This document shows, piece by piece, positions 1 through 5,132 of a DNA stretch of 6,393 bases. Under the pieces are notes generated by a model, which did no database searches, was not told the origin of the DNA, and saw nothing but the letters and a program-made list of their open reading frames with translations. The position numbers and the translations under genes are program-made. Where the stretch lies: NCBI GenBank assembly GCA_002314685.1, contig DCHB01000077.1:1-6393 (forward strand). The letters run 5' to 3'. The DNA is from Clostridiales bacterium UBA1763 (GTDB lineage: Bacteria > Bacillota > Clostridia > Oscillospirales > Oscillospiraceae). The stretch's first letter is position 1, and the number at the start of each line of letters is the position of its first letter.

Positions 1-348
1 TGGTGGAGATGGGGGGAGTTGAACCCCCGTCCGAAAACGCTTTAACAGAAACTTCTCCGAGCGCAGACGGTCATTTACATTCCCTTATCCGTGCGCAGGC
101 CGTCATGCTCACGGACTCGGTAGCTTCATTATCCATGGTGCGCTCAAAGCTTTGCGCACTCATGTTCACCACTAATCGACGCTCTGTCCCCGACCGTGGT
201 CCTTCGGGGCAGAACGCTCGCTAATTAAGCTGCGAGAAGAACAGTATTGTTGTTGTTCTTTAATTTATAAGGTGCCCATTTTCAAGATGTTAGGCGCATC
301 TGCTCGCTATTTCTGCCTCCACATCCCCGTCGAAACCGGTACATCCCC
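1..348 (-). ncRNA. ssrA: Transfer-messenger RNA (tmRNA), complete
   Basis: This is the one-piece tmRNA that, with SmpB, enters stalled ribosomes, adds a degradation tag to the nascent chain and frees the ribosome. Read on the minus strand, the 3' end carries a tRNA-like T arm (GGGGGTTCAACTCCCCC) followed by ATCTCCACCA, so CCA is encoded and ends at position 1. The 5' end, GGGGAUG at 348, pairs with AUCUCC of the 3' end to make the acceptor stem, and is followed by the hallmark GGTTTCGACGGGG. A pseudoknot-like segment (AGAUG pairing with CAUCU, then GCCUA with UGGGC) precedes an open tag frame ending in two Ala codons and TAA. The length of 348 nt is normal. It lies 35 bp downstream of the cyclophilin gene and in the same orientation as smpB. 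The identification is secure; only the exact 5' end and resume codon are inferred. Confidence 0.97.
225..260 (-). other. tmRNA tag-peptide reading frame
   Basis: The in-frame codons before the stop at 225-227 read K-NNNN-T-V-L-L-A-A, starting at AAG (258-260) or AAC (255-257). The hydrophobic LLAA end fits the ClpXP/ClpAP-type degron seen in other tags. The resume codon is uncertain. The next in-frame codons upstream are TTA, AAA, TAT and CCT. The nearest Ala codon (GCA, 273-275) falls inside the proposed first pseudoknot. Starting at AAC would give a 10-residue tag with UA at the -5/-4 positions, as in E. coli tmRNA. Confidence 0.75.
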
Positions 349-374
349 ATATAATGGGGCAATTTACAGCCCCA
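345..374 (-). other. Two mutually exclusive hairpins at the ssrA 5' leader
   Basis: Between the cyclophilin stop and the mature tmRNA 5' end, TGGGGC (355-360) pairs with GCCCCA (369-374) around an 8-nt loop. ATGGGG (354-359) can instead pair with CCCCAT (345-350), which includes the first bases of the tmRNA acceptor strand. Only one can form at a time. The upstream hairpin lacks a T-run, so I do not call it a terminator. It may be a leader structure or a weak pause site before RNase P processing. Confidence 0.4.
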
Positions 375-383
375 TGAGATTTA

Positions 384-902
384 TCAGCACTTTTCGGGTG
401 CGGGATAGTCAACACCGAAGGTATCGACTGTGACCTTCTTCATTGCCTGTCTGTGAATGGGCTTGTCGTTACGGCCCGTCATGCACTTTGCAATCTTGTC
501 CACATTCTCCATGCCCTCGATGACCTTGCCGAATGCAGCATACTGACCGTCAAGGTGGGGTGCATCCTCGTGCATGATGAAGAACTGACTGCCTGCGGAG
601 TTGGGTGCCATGGAGCGTGCCATGGACAGAACACCGCGGGTGTGCTTGAGGTCGTTCTTAACGCCGTTCATTGCAAACTCGCCCTTGATGCTGTAGCCGG
701 GTCCGCCGATGCCGACGCCCTGAGGGTCGCCGCCCTGAATCATAAAGCCGCGGATTACACGGTGGAAAATGATGCCGTCATAAAACTTGCTCTTGACCAA
801 GCTGACAAAGTTGTTGACGGTATTGGGTGCTACCTCGGGATAAAGCTCCGCCTTGATGATGTCGCCGTTTTCCATTTCGATTGTTACGATAGGATTGCTC
901 AT
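384..902 (-). CDS. ppiB: Cyclophilin-type peptidyl-prolyl cis-trans isomerase
   Basis: This is a single-domain cyclophilin (172 aa) that catalyses cis/trans isomerisation of Xaa-Pro bonds and helps protein folding. There is no signal peptide or membrane segment, so it should be cytosolic. Family motifs appear in order: FHRVIRGFMIQGGDP (residues 46-60, with the catalytic Arg at 48 and Gln at 56), GVLSMAR (90-96), SAGSQFFI (102-109) and HLDGQYAAFGKV (116-127). The residue matching the cyclosporin-contacting Trp of human cyclophilin A is His116, as is common in bacterial members that bind the drug weakly. The ATG is preceded by TAAGGAG at good spacing. The gene begins 19 bp after smpB ends, so the two are probably co-transcribed, and ssrA follows 35 bp downstream. 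The symbol follows usage for cytosolic bacterial cyclophilins; paralogues cannot be separated here. Confidence 0.95.
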   Translation of the reverse strand: MSNPIVTIEMENGDIIKAELYPEVAPNTVNNFVSLVKSKFYDGIIFHRVIRGFMIQGGDPQGVGIGGPGYSIKGEFAMNGVKNDLKHTRGVLSMARSMAPNSAGSQFFIMHEDAPHLDGQYAAFGKVIEGMENVDKIAKCMTGRNDKPIHRQAMKKVTVDTFGVDYPAPEKC

Positions 903-921
903 TATTATATCTCCTTATTAC

Positions 922-1386
922 TTAATAACGTTCCTTCATCCCGCGCTCCATATCGCGCAGTGCCTCTTTTTTTGCGTCGTCGTTACGCTTGTCGTACAGC
1001 TTTTTACCCTTGCACAAGCCAAGCTCGACCTTCACTCTGCTGTCCTTAAAATACAGCGACAGCGGAATAATCGCAACGCCGTCCTGCATAATGCGGGCGT
1101 TGAGCTTAATTATCTCCCGCTTGTGCATGAGAAGTCTACGCGGACGCACGGGGTCTTTGTTGAAAATATTGCCCTTCTCATAGGGGCTTATGTGCAGGGA
1201 ACGGATAAAAATTTCGCCGTTTTTTATGGTGCAGTACGAGTCCTTCATATTGACCGTACCTGCTCTGAGCGATTTTACCTCAGTTCCCGCGAGCTCAATA
1301 CCCGCCTCAAAACGCTCAAGCACGAAATATTCGTGGAACGCCTTGCGGTTTGCCGCTATCTGTTTTATTCCCGTCTGCTTAGGCAC
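922..1386 (-). CDS. smpB: SsrA-binding protein SmpB
   Basis: SmpB binds the tRNA-like domain of tmRNA and places it in the empty A site of stalled ribosomes, and is required for trans-translation. The 154-aa product is of normal length. It shows the conserved NRKAFHEY (13-20), EAGIELAGTEVKSLRAG (27-43), ISPYEKGN (66-73), RRLLMHK (83-89) and GLCKGKKLYDKR (123-134). It ends in a basic and acidic tail that in the family becomes helical in the mRNA channel. The start is GTG at 1384-1386, set by a very strong ribosome binding site, GGAGGTGA, four bases upstream; no better ATG exists. It is the first gene of the smpB-cyclophilin-ssrA cluster, so both partners of the rescue system are encoded within 1.4 kb and on the same strand. 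Confidence 0.98.
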   Translation of the reverse strand: MPKQTGIKQIAANRKAFHEYFVLERFEAGIELAGTEVKSLRAGTVNMKDSYCTIKNGEIFIRSLHISPYEKGNIFNKDPVRPRRLLMHKREIIKLNARIMQDGVAIIPLSLYFKDSRVKVELGLCKGKKLYDKRNDDAKKEALRDMERGMKERY

Positions 1387-1414
1387 AAGCTCACCTCCCC
1401 TTTCGCGTTTTTTG

Positions 1415-1443
1415 ATTTTAACATATTTTTATTAAAAATAAAA
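1415..1443 (-). promoter_or_regulatory. Probable promoter of smpB
   Basis: On the minus strand an extended -10 element, TG-T-TAAAAT (hexamer at 1415-1420, TG at 1422-1423), lies about 30 bp upstream of the smpB GTG. The -35 position at 17 bp spacing is a poor TTTTAT (1438-1443), so the extended -10 would have to carry most of the recognition. The surrounding run of A and T is typical of a promoter. It sits directly downstream of the hairpin that ends the preceding operon. Confidence 0.55.
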
Positions 1444-1471
1444 GTGCTATTTGTAATTTAAGTATACAAAG

Positions 1472-1511
1472 AATAATCCCCACAGAGTTATACAATTCCG
1501 TGGAGATTATT
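1472..1511 (-). terminator. Rho-independent terminator after the Sel1-like gene
   Basis: A 15-bp stem (1497-1511 with 1472-1486) closes a 10-nt loop 29 bp after the stop of the Sel1-like gene. As minus-strand RNA the stem is fully paired with two G-U wobbles (AAUAAUCUCCACGGA with UCUGUGGGGAUUAUU). As plus-strand RNA the same positions are A-C mismatches, so the structure was selected in the minus direction. The tail AUUAUUCUUUG is U-rich rather than a clean U-run. It separates the cassette operon from the smpB promoter. Confidence 0.75.
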
Positions 1512-1540
1512 GTTCAATATTTTTTTATCTTGTTTCGATT

Positions 1541-2467
1541 TTAGCAAGGAAGTCTAAAGTTATATGTTTGGGCATCCTTTACCCATATATTATACTCAGA
1601 TTTATCATATACTCCAGTAAACATTTCCAAATCTTTTGCCCAGTACGAGTCCAGTACGGACGCAATAACAACGCAATATGCGGCTCTTTTTATTTCATTT
1701 TTGGATTTCCCAATACTAGAGTTATATAACATTCCGAGTAAACCAGCAACTGATGCATAAGCCTCATTAAAATCATCGTCGGTTTGGCAAGGTTTTTCAT
1801 TTAAGGCCTTTAGATAGTATTCAATAGCTTTTCCCGAATTATTATAGGGTGCATCTGCATATATTTGTGCTGCATATGAATATGCCTCAACCTTTGTTTT
1901 GCCGCATCCAATAGCTCCTGCTTTTTCTAAAAGATTTAGTGCTCTTGTCCTAAGCGCATTATCATTAGTTTTTTTGGCTTGCACACTATATCTAAGTCCT
2001 AAGTCAAGCATTCCCTTGGGGTCAGTTTCAGCTGCATTTAAACGCCAATACTCTTCCTTCTCTTTGTTAATTCCTAATCCAAAAGTTTCACTTATGGGCA
2101 TAGAATATGCTAGAGCCAGACCTCTCATTGCTTCTGTATTTCCGCTTTCAGCAGATTTTGTCCACCATTTTTGCAGTTCTTCCTTGTTTGATGATAGAAG
2201 AAGTCCTAACCAGTATTGTGCATTTGAATCGCCATTCTGAGCTTTTGGTAAGTATACATTTTTTCTTATTTCGTTATACTTTTCATCTGTTAGACCATTA
2301 TCAAAACACTTATAAATCGCTTTAGTCGCGACAGGGTCTTTTTTATCCGCCGCTTCAACTAACTTGGCAATTTCTTTTTCAGAAAGTCCGCCGGTATTCT
2401 TCTTTTTTTCTTTTTTCAAAATCTTAAGTGCAACAAAAGCTAAAATCAAAAGAACTATAATCCACAT
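1541..2467 (-). CDS. Membrane-anchored Sel1/TPR-like repeat protein
   Basis: The 308-aa product starts with a hydrophobic stretch (residues 2-14) followed at once by a lysine-rich segment (15-23, KILKKEKKK). By the positive-inside rule this suggests a short outside N-terminus, one membrane anchor and the remaining chain in the cytoplasm. From about residue 76 there are helical repeats of the Sel1 type: AQNGDSNAQYWLGLLL, AESGNTEAMRGLALAYS, and AAETDPKGMLDLGLRYS. A divergent TPR-like stretch (AIEYYLKAL) follows at 214-222. Such repeats are protein-interaction scaffolds; there is no catalytic motif. The start ATG has GGAGG nine bases upstream. It is the last gene of a four-gene minus-strand operon behind three tiny Cys-rich genes, and is AT-rich compared with the flanking housekeeping genes. 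It is probably a scaffold or partner-recruiting protein; its partner is unknown. Confidence 0.8.
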   Translation of the reverse strand: MWIIVLLILAFVALKILKKEKKKNTGGLSEKEIAKLVEAADKKDPVATKAIYKCFDNGLTDEKYNEIRKNVYLPKAQNGDSNAQYWLGLLLSSNKEELQKWWTKSAESGNTEAMRGLALAYSMPISETFGLGINKEKEEYWRLNAAETDPKGMLDLGLRYSVQAKKTNDNALRTRALNLLEKAGAIGCGKTKVEAYSYAAQIYADAPYNNSGKAIEYYLKALNEKPCQTDDDFNEAYASVAGLLGMLYNSSIGKSKNEIKRAAYCVVIASVLDSYWAKDLEMFTGVYDKSEYNIWVKDAQTYNFRLPC

Positions 2468-2497
2468 TATTAAAATCCTCCAAATATTAAATGCTTA

Positions 2498-2647
2498 TTA
2501 CAGTCTTCTCATAGTTGCGCCACACTGAGGGCATTTATATGTATTTCCCATTACTCTTACACGAAGAGCATACCCGCAAACATCGCACTTAAACATGTCA
2601 CAGGCATAATGAAGGACATGTTTGTAGATATTTTTAATTTTTGTCAT
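2498..2647 (-). CDS. 49-aa double CxxC zinc-ribbon mini-protein
   Basis: This is a small gene encoding 49 residues. Its core is CDVCG (21-25), a short beta-like stretch ALRVRVMGNTYK, then CPQCGA (39-44). Two CxxC knuckles separated by about 14 residues are the layout of a zinc ribbon binding one zinc ion, and a further Cys (16) and several His residues (10, 13) are nearby. The protein is basic (KIKNIYKH at the start, MRRL at the end), so nucleic-acid or ribosome binding is possible but not shown. AAAGGAG lies upstream of the ATG, with a slightly long spacing of about 11 nt. It is separated by 28 bp from the preceding 37-aa gene and by 30 bp from the Sel1-like gene, consistent with one transcript. 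No function can be assigned. Confidence 0.75.
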   Translation of the reverse strand: MTKIKNIYKHVLHYACDMFKCDVCGYALRVRVMGNTYKCPQCGATMRRL

Positions 2648-2675
2648 TCTATCTTACTCTCCTTTTATATATTTC

Positions 2676-2789
2676 TTATGCGATAAAAATTGTACCGCAT
2701 TTTTCACATGAATACTTCCACTGCACACCGTCGTAAGAACATAGGGGATGTGCTAAATATCCGCAACGCGGGCAAGTTTTCTTTTCCAT
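2676..2789 (-). CDS. 37-aa zinc-ribbon mini-protein
   Basis: This is a very short gene, but well supported by its ribosome binding site (AAGGAG, nine bases before the ATG), its intact frame and its pattern of cysteines. The product reads MEKKTCPRCGY at the start, with a CEKCG knuckle at residues 28-32. The CPRCG/CEKCG pair, 18 residues apart, is a classic zinc-ribbon fold, with an aromatic QWKY just before the second knuckle. An extra Cys lies at 17. There is no room for an enzymatic domain, so it is probably an adaptor or a structural zinc protein. It is the second gene of the operon that starts with the 61-aa gene and ends with the Sel1-like gene. It resembles the 49-aa product in layout but not closely in residues, so recent duplication is not evident. 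Confidence 0.75.
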   Translation of the reverse strand: MEKKTCPRCGYLAHPLCSYDGVQWKYSCEKCGTIFIA

Positions 2790-2835
2790 AGCTGATTACT
2801 CCTTTCAAATTATTTTCCCCTCAAAGTTCAAATAA

Positions 2836-3021
2836 TTATGAATTATGATATTTATATACAATACACTCCTTATATTTTTCTCCGCAATCGGAGTTGCACG
2901 TATATTTTACTTGAGCACTATCAACGCTAAATTCCTGCATGCAAAGCTTGCAGATATATTTATCATTTGAAGAAGAAAGATATCCGTTTGACTTGTATTC
3001 AAGATAATAGCATCGAGCCAT
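2836..3021 (-). CDS. 61-aa cysteine-rich protein of unknown function
   Basis: The 61-aa product has six cysteines (4, 24, 27, 42, 46, 53). CKLC at 24-27 is a normal metal knuckle. The second cluster, CNSDC followed by GEKYKEC, has CxxxC and Cx6C spacing and so is not a standard zinc ribbon. Tyrosines are unusually common (YY at 5-6, then 9, 14, 22, 40, 50, 56, 58). There is no signal peptide or membrane segment. The ATG has GAGG seven bases upstream, and the gene is the first of the operon, about 24 nt from the predicted transcription start. It lies divergent from the XRE regulator gene across the shared operator. I do not recognise a named family; a zinc-binding or redox-active mini-protein is the best guess. 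Confidence 0.75.
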   Translation of the reverse strand: MARCYYLEYKSNGYLSSSNDKYICKLCMQEFSVDSAQVKYTCNSDCGEKYKECIVYKYHNS

Positions 3022-3051
3022 AATGTCGCCTCTTTAATTATTTTCTCGTTT

Positions 3052-3080
3052 ATTTTACTCAATCTTTGAGTATTTGTCAA
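3052..3080 (-). promoter_or_regulatory. Near-consensus sigma-70/A-type promoter of the small-protein operon
   Basis: Read on the minus strand, a perfect -35 TTGACA (3075-3080) is followed by exactly 17 bp and a -10 TAAAAT (3052-3057, five of six consensus bases). Transcription would start near 3045, leaving a leader of about 24 nt before the 61-aa gene. An XRE operator copy (3057-3071) fills most of the spacer, so this strong promoter is probably held off by the neighbouring repressor. Confidence 0.85.
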
Positions 3081-3096
3081 TACTCAAAGATTGAGT
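3057..3096. promoter_or_regulatory. Double operator: 40-bp perfect palindrome
   Basis: Two 18-bp arms are exact reverse complements around a 4-bp centre TGTC (3075-3078). Each arm contains its own dyad: ACTCAA-TCT-TTGAGT at 3057-3071 and ACTCAA-AGA-TTGAGT at 3082-3096, with 10 bp between them and 25 bp from centre to centre. This gives two equivalent sites for a dimeric helix-turn-helix protein, one in the spacer of each divergent promoter. The adjacent XRE gene is the obvious binder. Confidence 0.85.
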
Positions 3097-3104
3097 GTGA
3101 TAAA
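3074..3104 (+). promoter_or_regulatory. Likely weaker promoter of the XRE regulator
   Basis: On the plus strand TTGTCA (3074-3079, five of six) is followed after 19 bp by an extended -10, TG-T-GATAAA (TG at 3096-3097, hexamer 3099-3104). Its -35 overlaps the -35 of the opposing promoter, and the second operator copy (3082-3096) fills its spacer, so autorepression is expected. The spacing is longer than ideal, which suggests a weaker promoter than the opposing one. Confidence 0.55.
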
Positions 3105-3130
3105 TATAAAGAAAAAAATAGGAGCGAGCT

Positions 3131-3349
3131 ATGGATTATAGGGAAAGATTACGAGCCGTTCGTGAAGATAATGATTGCACGCAGGCTCGAATAGGAACTA
3201 TATTAAATAAGTCTCAGCAGGGATATAACCATATTGAATCAGGCAGAGCTGAACTTAAAATTGATGATTTAATTAAGCTTTGTAAGTTTTATAATCTTTC
3301 CGCAGATTATCTGATTGGATTAACTGACACTCCAAAAAGCTATAAATAA
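3131..3349 (+). CDS. XRE-family helix-turn-helix repressor
   Basis: This 72-aa product is essentially one Cro/CI-type DNA-binding domain. The HTH runs from about residue 17 to 39 (CTQARIGTILNKSQQGYNHIESG, starting at C16), and IDDLIKLCKFYNLSADYLIGL (44-64) is the typical closing helix pair. There is no extra sensor, protease or metal-binding domain, so the signal that lifts repression is not visible; a partner protein may supply it. AGGAG lies six bases upstream of the ATG. The gene is divergent from the operon of small cysteine-rich proteins, and the 40-bp palindrome in the shared intergenic region is the likely binding site. It is followed within 2 bp by a strong terminator. Compact regulators of this type are common in mobile and phage-derived DNA, but also in chromosomal cassettes. 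Confidence 0.92.
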   Translation: MDYRERLRAVREDNDCTQARIGTILNKSQQGYNHIESGRAELKIDDLIKLCKFYNLSADYLIGLTDTPKSYK

Positions 3350-3350
3350 T

Positions 3351-3386
3351 AAGACATCACACTTTTACGATTAAGTGTGATGTCTT
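3351..3386. terminator. Shared bidirectional terminator between XRE gene and prfC
   Basis: A perfect 14-bp stem (AAGACATCACACTT at 3351-3364 with its complement at 3373-3386) encloses an 8-nt loop. On the plus strand it is followed by TTTATTA, joining the stem's own TT to give a five-T run, two bases after the XRE stop codon. On the minus strand it begins five bases after the prfC stop and is followed by ATTATTTAT. It can end both convergent transcripts. Confidence 0.88.
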
Positions 3387-3390
3387 TTTA

Positions 3391-4983
3391 TTAGTCTCTG
3401 TTAAATTCTCTCAACTTCAAATCAGGATTTTTATTCAGTGCCCAGTTGACACACCATTCGGAGGTGAACAGAAGAAGATTGTTGTCTCTGAAATCCTGCA
3501 CCCACTTGGTGTCGCTCGTGAGATTGAGCTCGCTCGGGTTTAAGCCCTCGTTATCTATCCAGCGGACAACCTCAAACGGCAGTGAACGGCGGCGAACATC
3601 AACGCCGTATTCGTTCTTAAGGCGATATTCAAGCACCTCAAGCTGAAGCACACCGACAACGCCGACTATGATTTCCTCAACGCCTGTGAACGGCTCGTGG
3701 AAAATCTGTATCGCGCCCTCCTGAGCAATCTGCATTATGCCCTTTTCAAACTGCTTGCGCTTCATTGTGTCGATACGCTCAACAGCGGCAAAAATTTCGG
3801 GCGCAAAGGTCGGGATACCCTCAAACTGGAGCTTCATGCTCTTGTCGCAGATAGTGTCGCCGATTGAGAAGATGCCCGGGTCGAATACGCCGATTACATC
3901 GCCCGCATACGCCTCGTTGATTATCGCTCTCTCGGATGCCATGAGCTGCTGAGGCTGTGCAAGACGCAGAGGCTTGCCGCCCTGAACATGGAAATATTCC
4001 TTGTCGCGCTCGAATTTGCCCGAGCAAATACGCATGAACGCAATTCTGTCGCGGTGCGCCTTATTCATATTTGCCTGAATTTTGAATACAAACGCGGAGA
4101 AATGCTCATCAAAGGGGTCAACAATCTCGTCACCCGCAATTCTCGGCAGGGGCGGCATTGTCATATCGAGGAAGCTTTCGAGGAAGGGCTCAATGCCGAA
4201 GTTATTAAGCGCGGAGCCGAAGAACACGGGGCTGAGCTTGCCCTGACGCACCTGTGCTATATCAAACTCATAGCCCGCACCGTCAAGAAGCTCAATGTCG
4301 TCGGCAAGAGTCTGCCGCAGACGGGAGCCTATGAGCTCATCGAGCTTTTCGGTTTCGTCGAGCGTACACTCGATTGCTTTTATCTTGTTCTGACCTCTGT
4401 GGAACTCATTGAATGCGAGAATTTCACGCTTTTCGCGGTCATACACTCCCTTGAAGTCCGAGCCGCAGCCGATGGGCCAATTCATGGGATATGTGCCGAT
4501 GCCGAACTCGTTTTCAAGCTCCTCCATAAGCTCGTAGGGACTGCGTGCCTCGCGGTCGAGCTTATTTATGAAGGTGAATATGGGAATATTGCGCATTGCG
4601 CAAATCTTGAAAAGCTTTCTTGTCTGCGGCTCAATACCCTTTGCCGCGTCAATGACCATAACGGCAGAGTCTGCCGCCATGAGCGTGCGGTAGGTATCCT
4701 CGGAAAAGTCCTGATGTCCCGGGGTGTCGAGGATGTTTATGCAGTAGCCGTTATACTCAAACTGCATTACAGACGAGCTAATGGAAATACCTCTCTGCTT
4801 TTCGAGCTCCATCCAGTCGGACACGGCGTGTCTTGCCGTTGCCTTGCCCTTGACCGAGCCTGCAAGCTGAATTGCTCCGCCGTAAAGAAGGAGCTTTTCG
4901 GTGAGCGTTGTTTTACCTGCGTCGGGGTGCGATATAATCGCAAACGTTCTGCGACGCTCTATTTCTTTTTTCATATCAGCCAT
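3391..4983 (-). CDS. prfC: Peptide chain release factor 3 (RF3)
   Basis: RF3 is a translational GTPase that removes RF1 or RF2 from the ribosome after peptide release. The 530-aa product matches the normal family length. Visible GTPase motifs are G1 SHPDAGKTT (18-26), a switch I region around RGISISSS (64-71), G3 DTPGHQDF (86-93) and G4 NKLD (140-143). It has the RF3-type SHPDAGKT rather than the AHVDHGKT of EF-Tu or LepA, and the run KGKATARHAVSDWMELEKQRGIS (45-67) typical of RF3. The C-terminal domain ends FTSEWCVNWALNKNPDLKLREF, also typical. The first ATG at 4981-4983 has GGAGA about ten bases upstream; an internal ATG three codons in is less well placed. It is a single gene, divergent from the flavin oxidoreductase and convergent with the XRE gene. 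No damage is seen. Confidence 0.97.
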   Translation of the reverse strand: MADMKKEIERRRTFAIISHPDAGKTTLTEKLLLYGGAIQLAGSVKGKATARHAVSDWMELEKQRGISISSSVMQFEYNGYCINILDTPGHQDFSEDTYRTLMAADSAVMVIDAAKGIEPQTRKLFKICAMRNIPIFTFINKLDREARSPYELMEELENEFGIGTYPMNWPIGCGSDFKGVYDREKREILAFNEFHRGQNKIKAIECTLDETEKLDELIGSRLRQTLADDIELLDGAGYEFDIAQVRQGKLSPVFFGSALNNFGIEPFLESFLDMTMPPLPRIAGDEIVDPFDEHFSAFVFKIQANMNKAHRDRIAFMRICSGKFERDKEYFHVQGGKPLRLAQPQQLMASERAIINEAYAGDVIGVFDPGIFSIGDTICDKSMKLQFEGIPTFAPEIFAAVERIDTMKRKQFEKGIMQIAQEGAIQIFHEPFTGVEEIIVGVVGVLQLEVLEYRLKNEYGVDVRRRSLPFEVVRWIDNEGLNPSELNLTSDTKWVQDFRDNNLLLFTSEWCVNWALNKNPDLKLREFNRD

Positions 4984-5023
4984 ATATGAATCTCTCCGTA
5001 AATAATTTCACACGAGCATGTAT

Positions 5024-5029
5024 ATTATC
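5024..5029 (-). promoter_or_regulatory. Candidate -10 of prfC
   Basis: On the minus strand GATAAT (five of six consensus bases) lies about 40 bp upstream of the prfC start, within TATGATAATATAC. An overlapping extended alternative TG-A-TAATAT is also possible. No good -35 is seen at 16-18 bp; TTGATT at 15 bp is the nearest match. Confidence 0.4.
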
Positions 5030-5092
5030 ATATAAATGCCCGAAAATCAAAGGCTTTTTCAAAAAAACACTCTTTTCTTGCCAATATTTTTA

Positions 5093-5101
5093 TGTTATTC
5101 T
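5093..5101 (+). promoter_or_regulatory. Candidate extended -10 of the flavin oxidoreductase gene
   Basis: On the plus strand TG-T-TATTCT lies about 32 bp upstream of the chosen ATG at 5133. The -35 region is a poor match (TTTTCT at 17 bp). A TTGCCA at 5078-5083 has no good -10 at normal spacing. This is a weak call. Confidence 0.3.
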
Positions 5102-5132
5102 GTATCTAAGAATGGCAAAGGAGATATTTTAT

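Noticed and set aside
1..35. A tRNA gene, suggested by the T arm and CCA end
   Set aside because: The T arm belongs to tmRNA: no anticodon arm is adjacent, and the 5' partner GGGGAUG is about 340 bases away with a tag frame between.
3..224. Short open frame on the plus strand within positions 3-224
   Set aside because: The region is the tmRNA gene read on the opposite strand; the protein is not meaningful.
453..1461. Open frames on the plus strand opposite the cyclophilin and smpB genes
   Set aside because: Both are antisense to genes with clear family motifs and good ribosome binding sites; their products look like random composition.
1472..3386. A classic toxin-antitoxin pair or integrated phage fragment
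   Set aside because: There is an XRE regulator but no recognisable toxin fold, integrase, recombinase or phage structural gene, so the label would go beyond the evidence.
3988..4989. Long open frame on the plus strand opposite prfC (333 codons)
   Set aside because: It lies fully antisense to the well-conserved RF3 gene, has no recognisable motif and no ribosome binding site of note; it reflects codon bias of prfC.
4986..5132. 49-residue N-terminal extension of the flavin oxidoreductase from an upstream ATG
   Set aside because: There is no ribosome binding site, it overlaps the prfC leader and promoter region, and the family N-terminus begins at the ATG at 5133, which has AAAGGAG.
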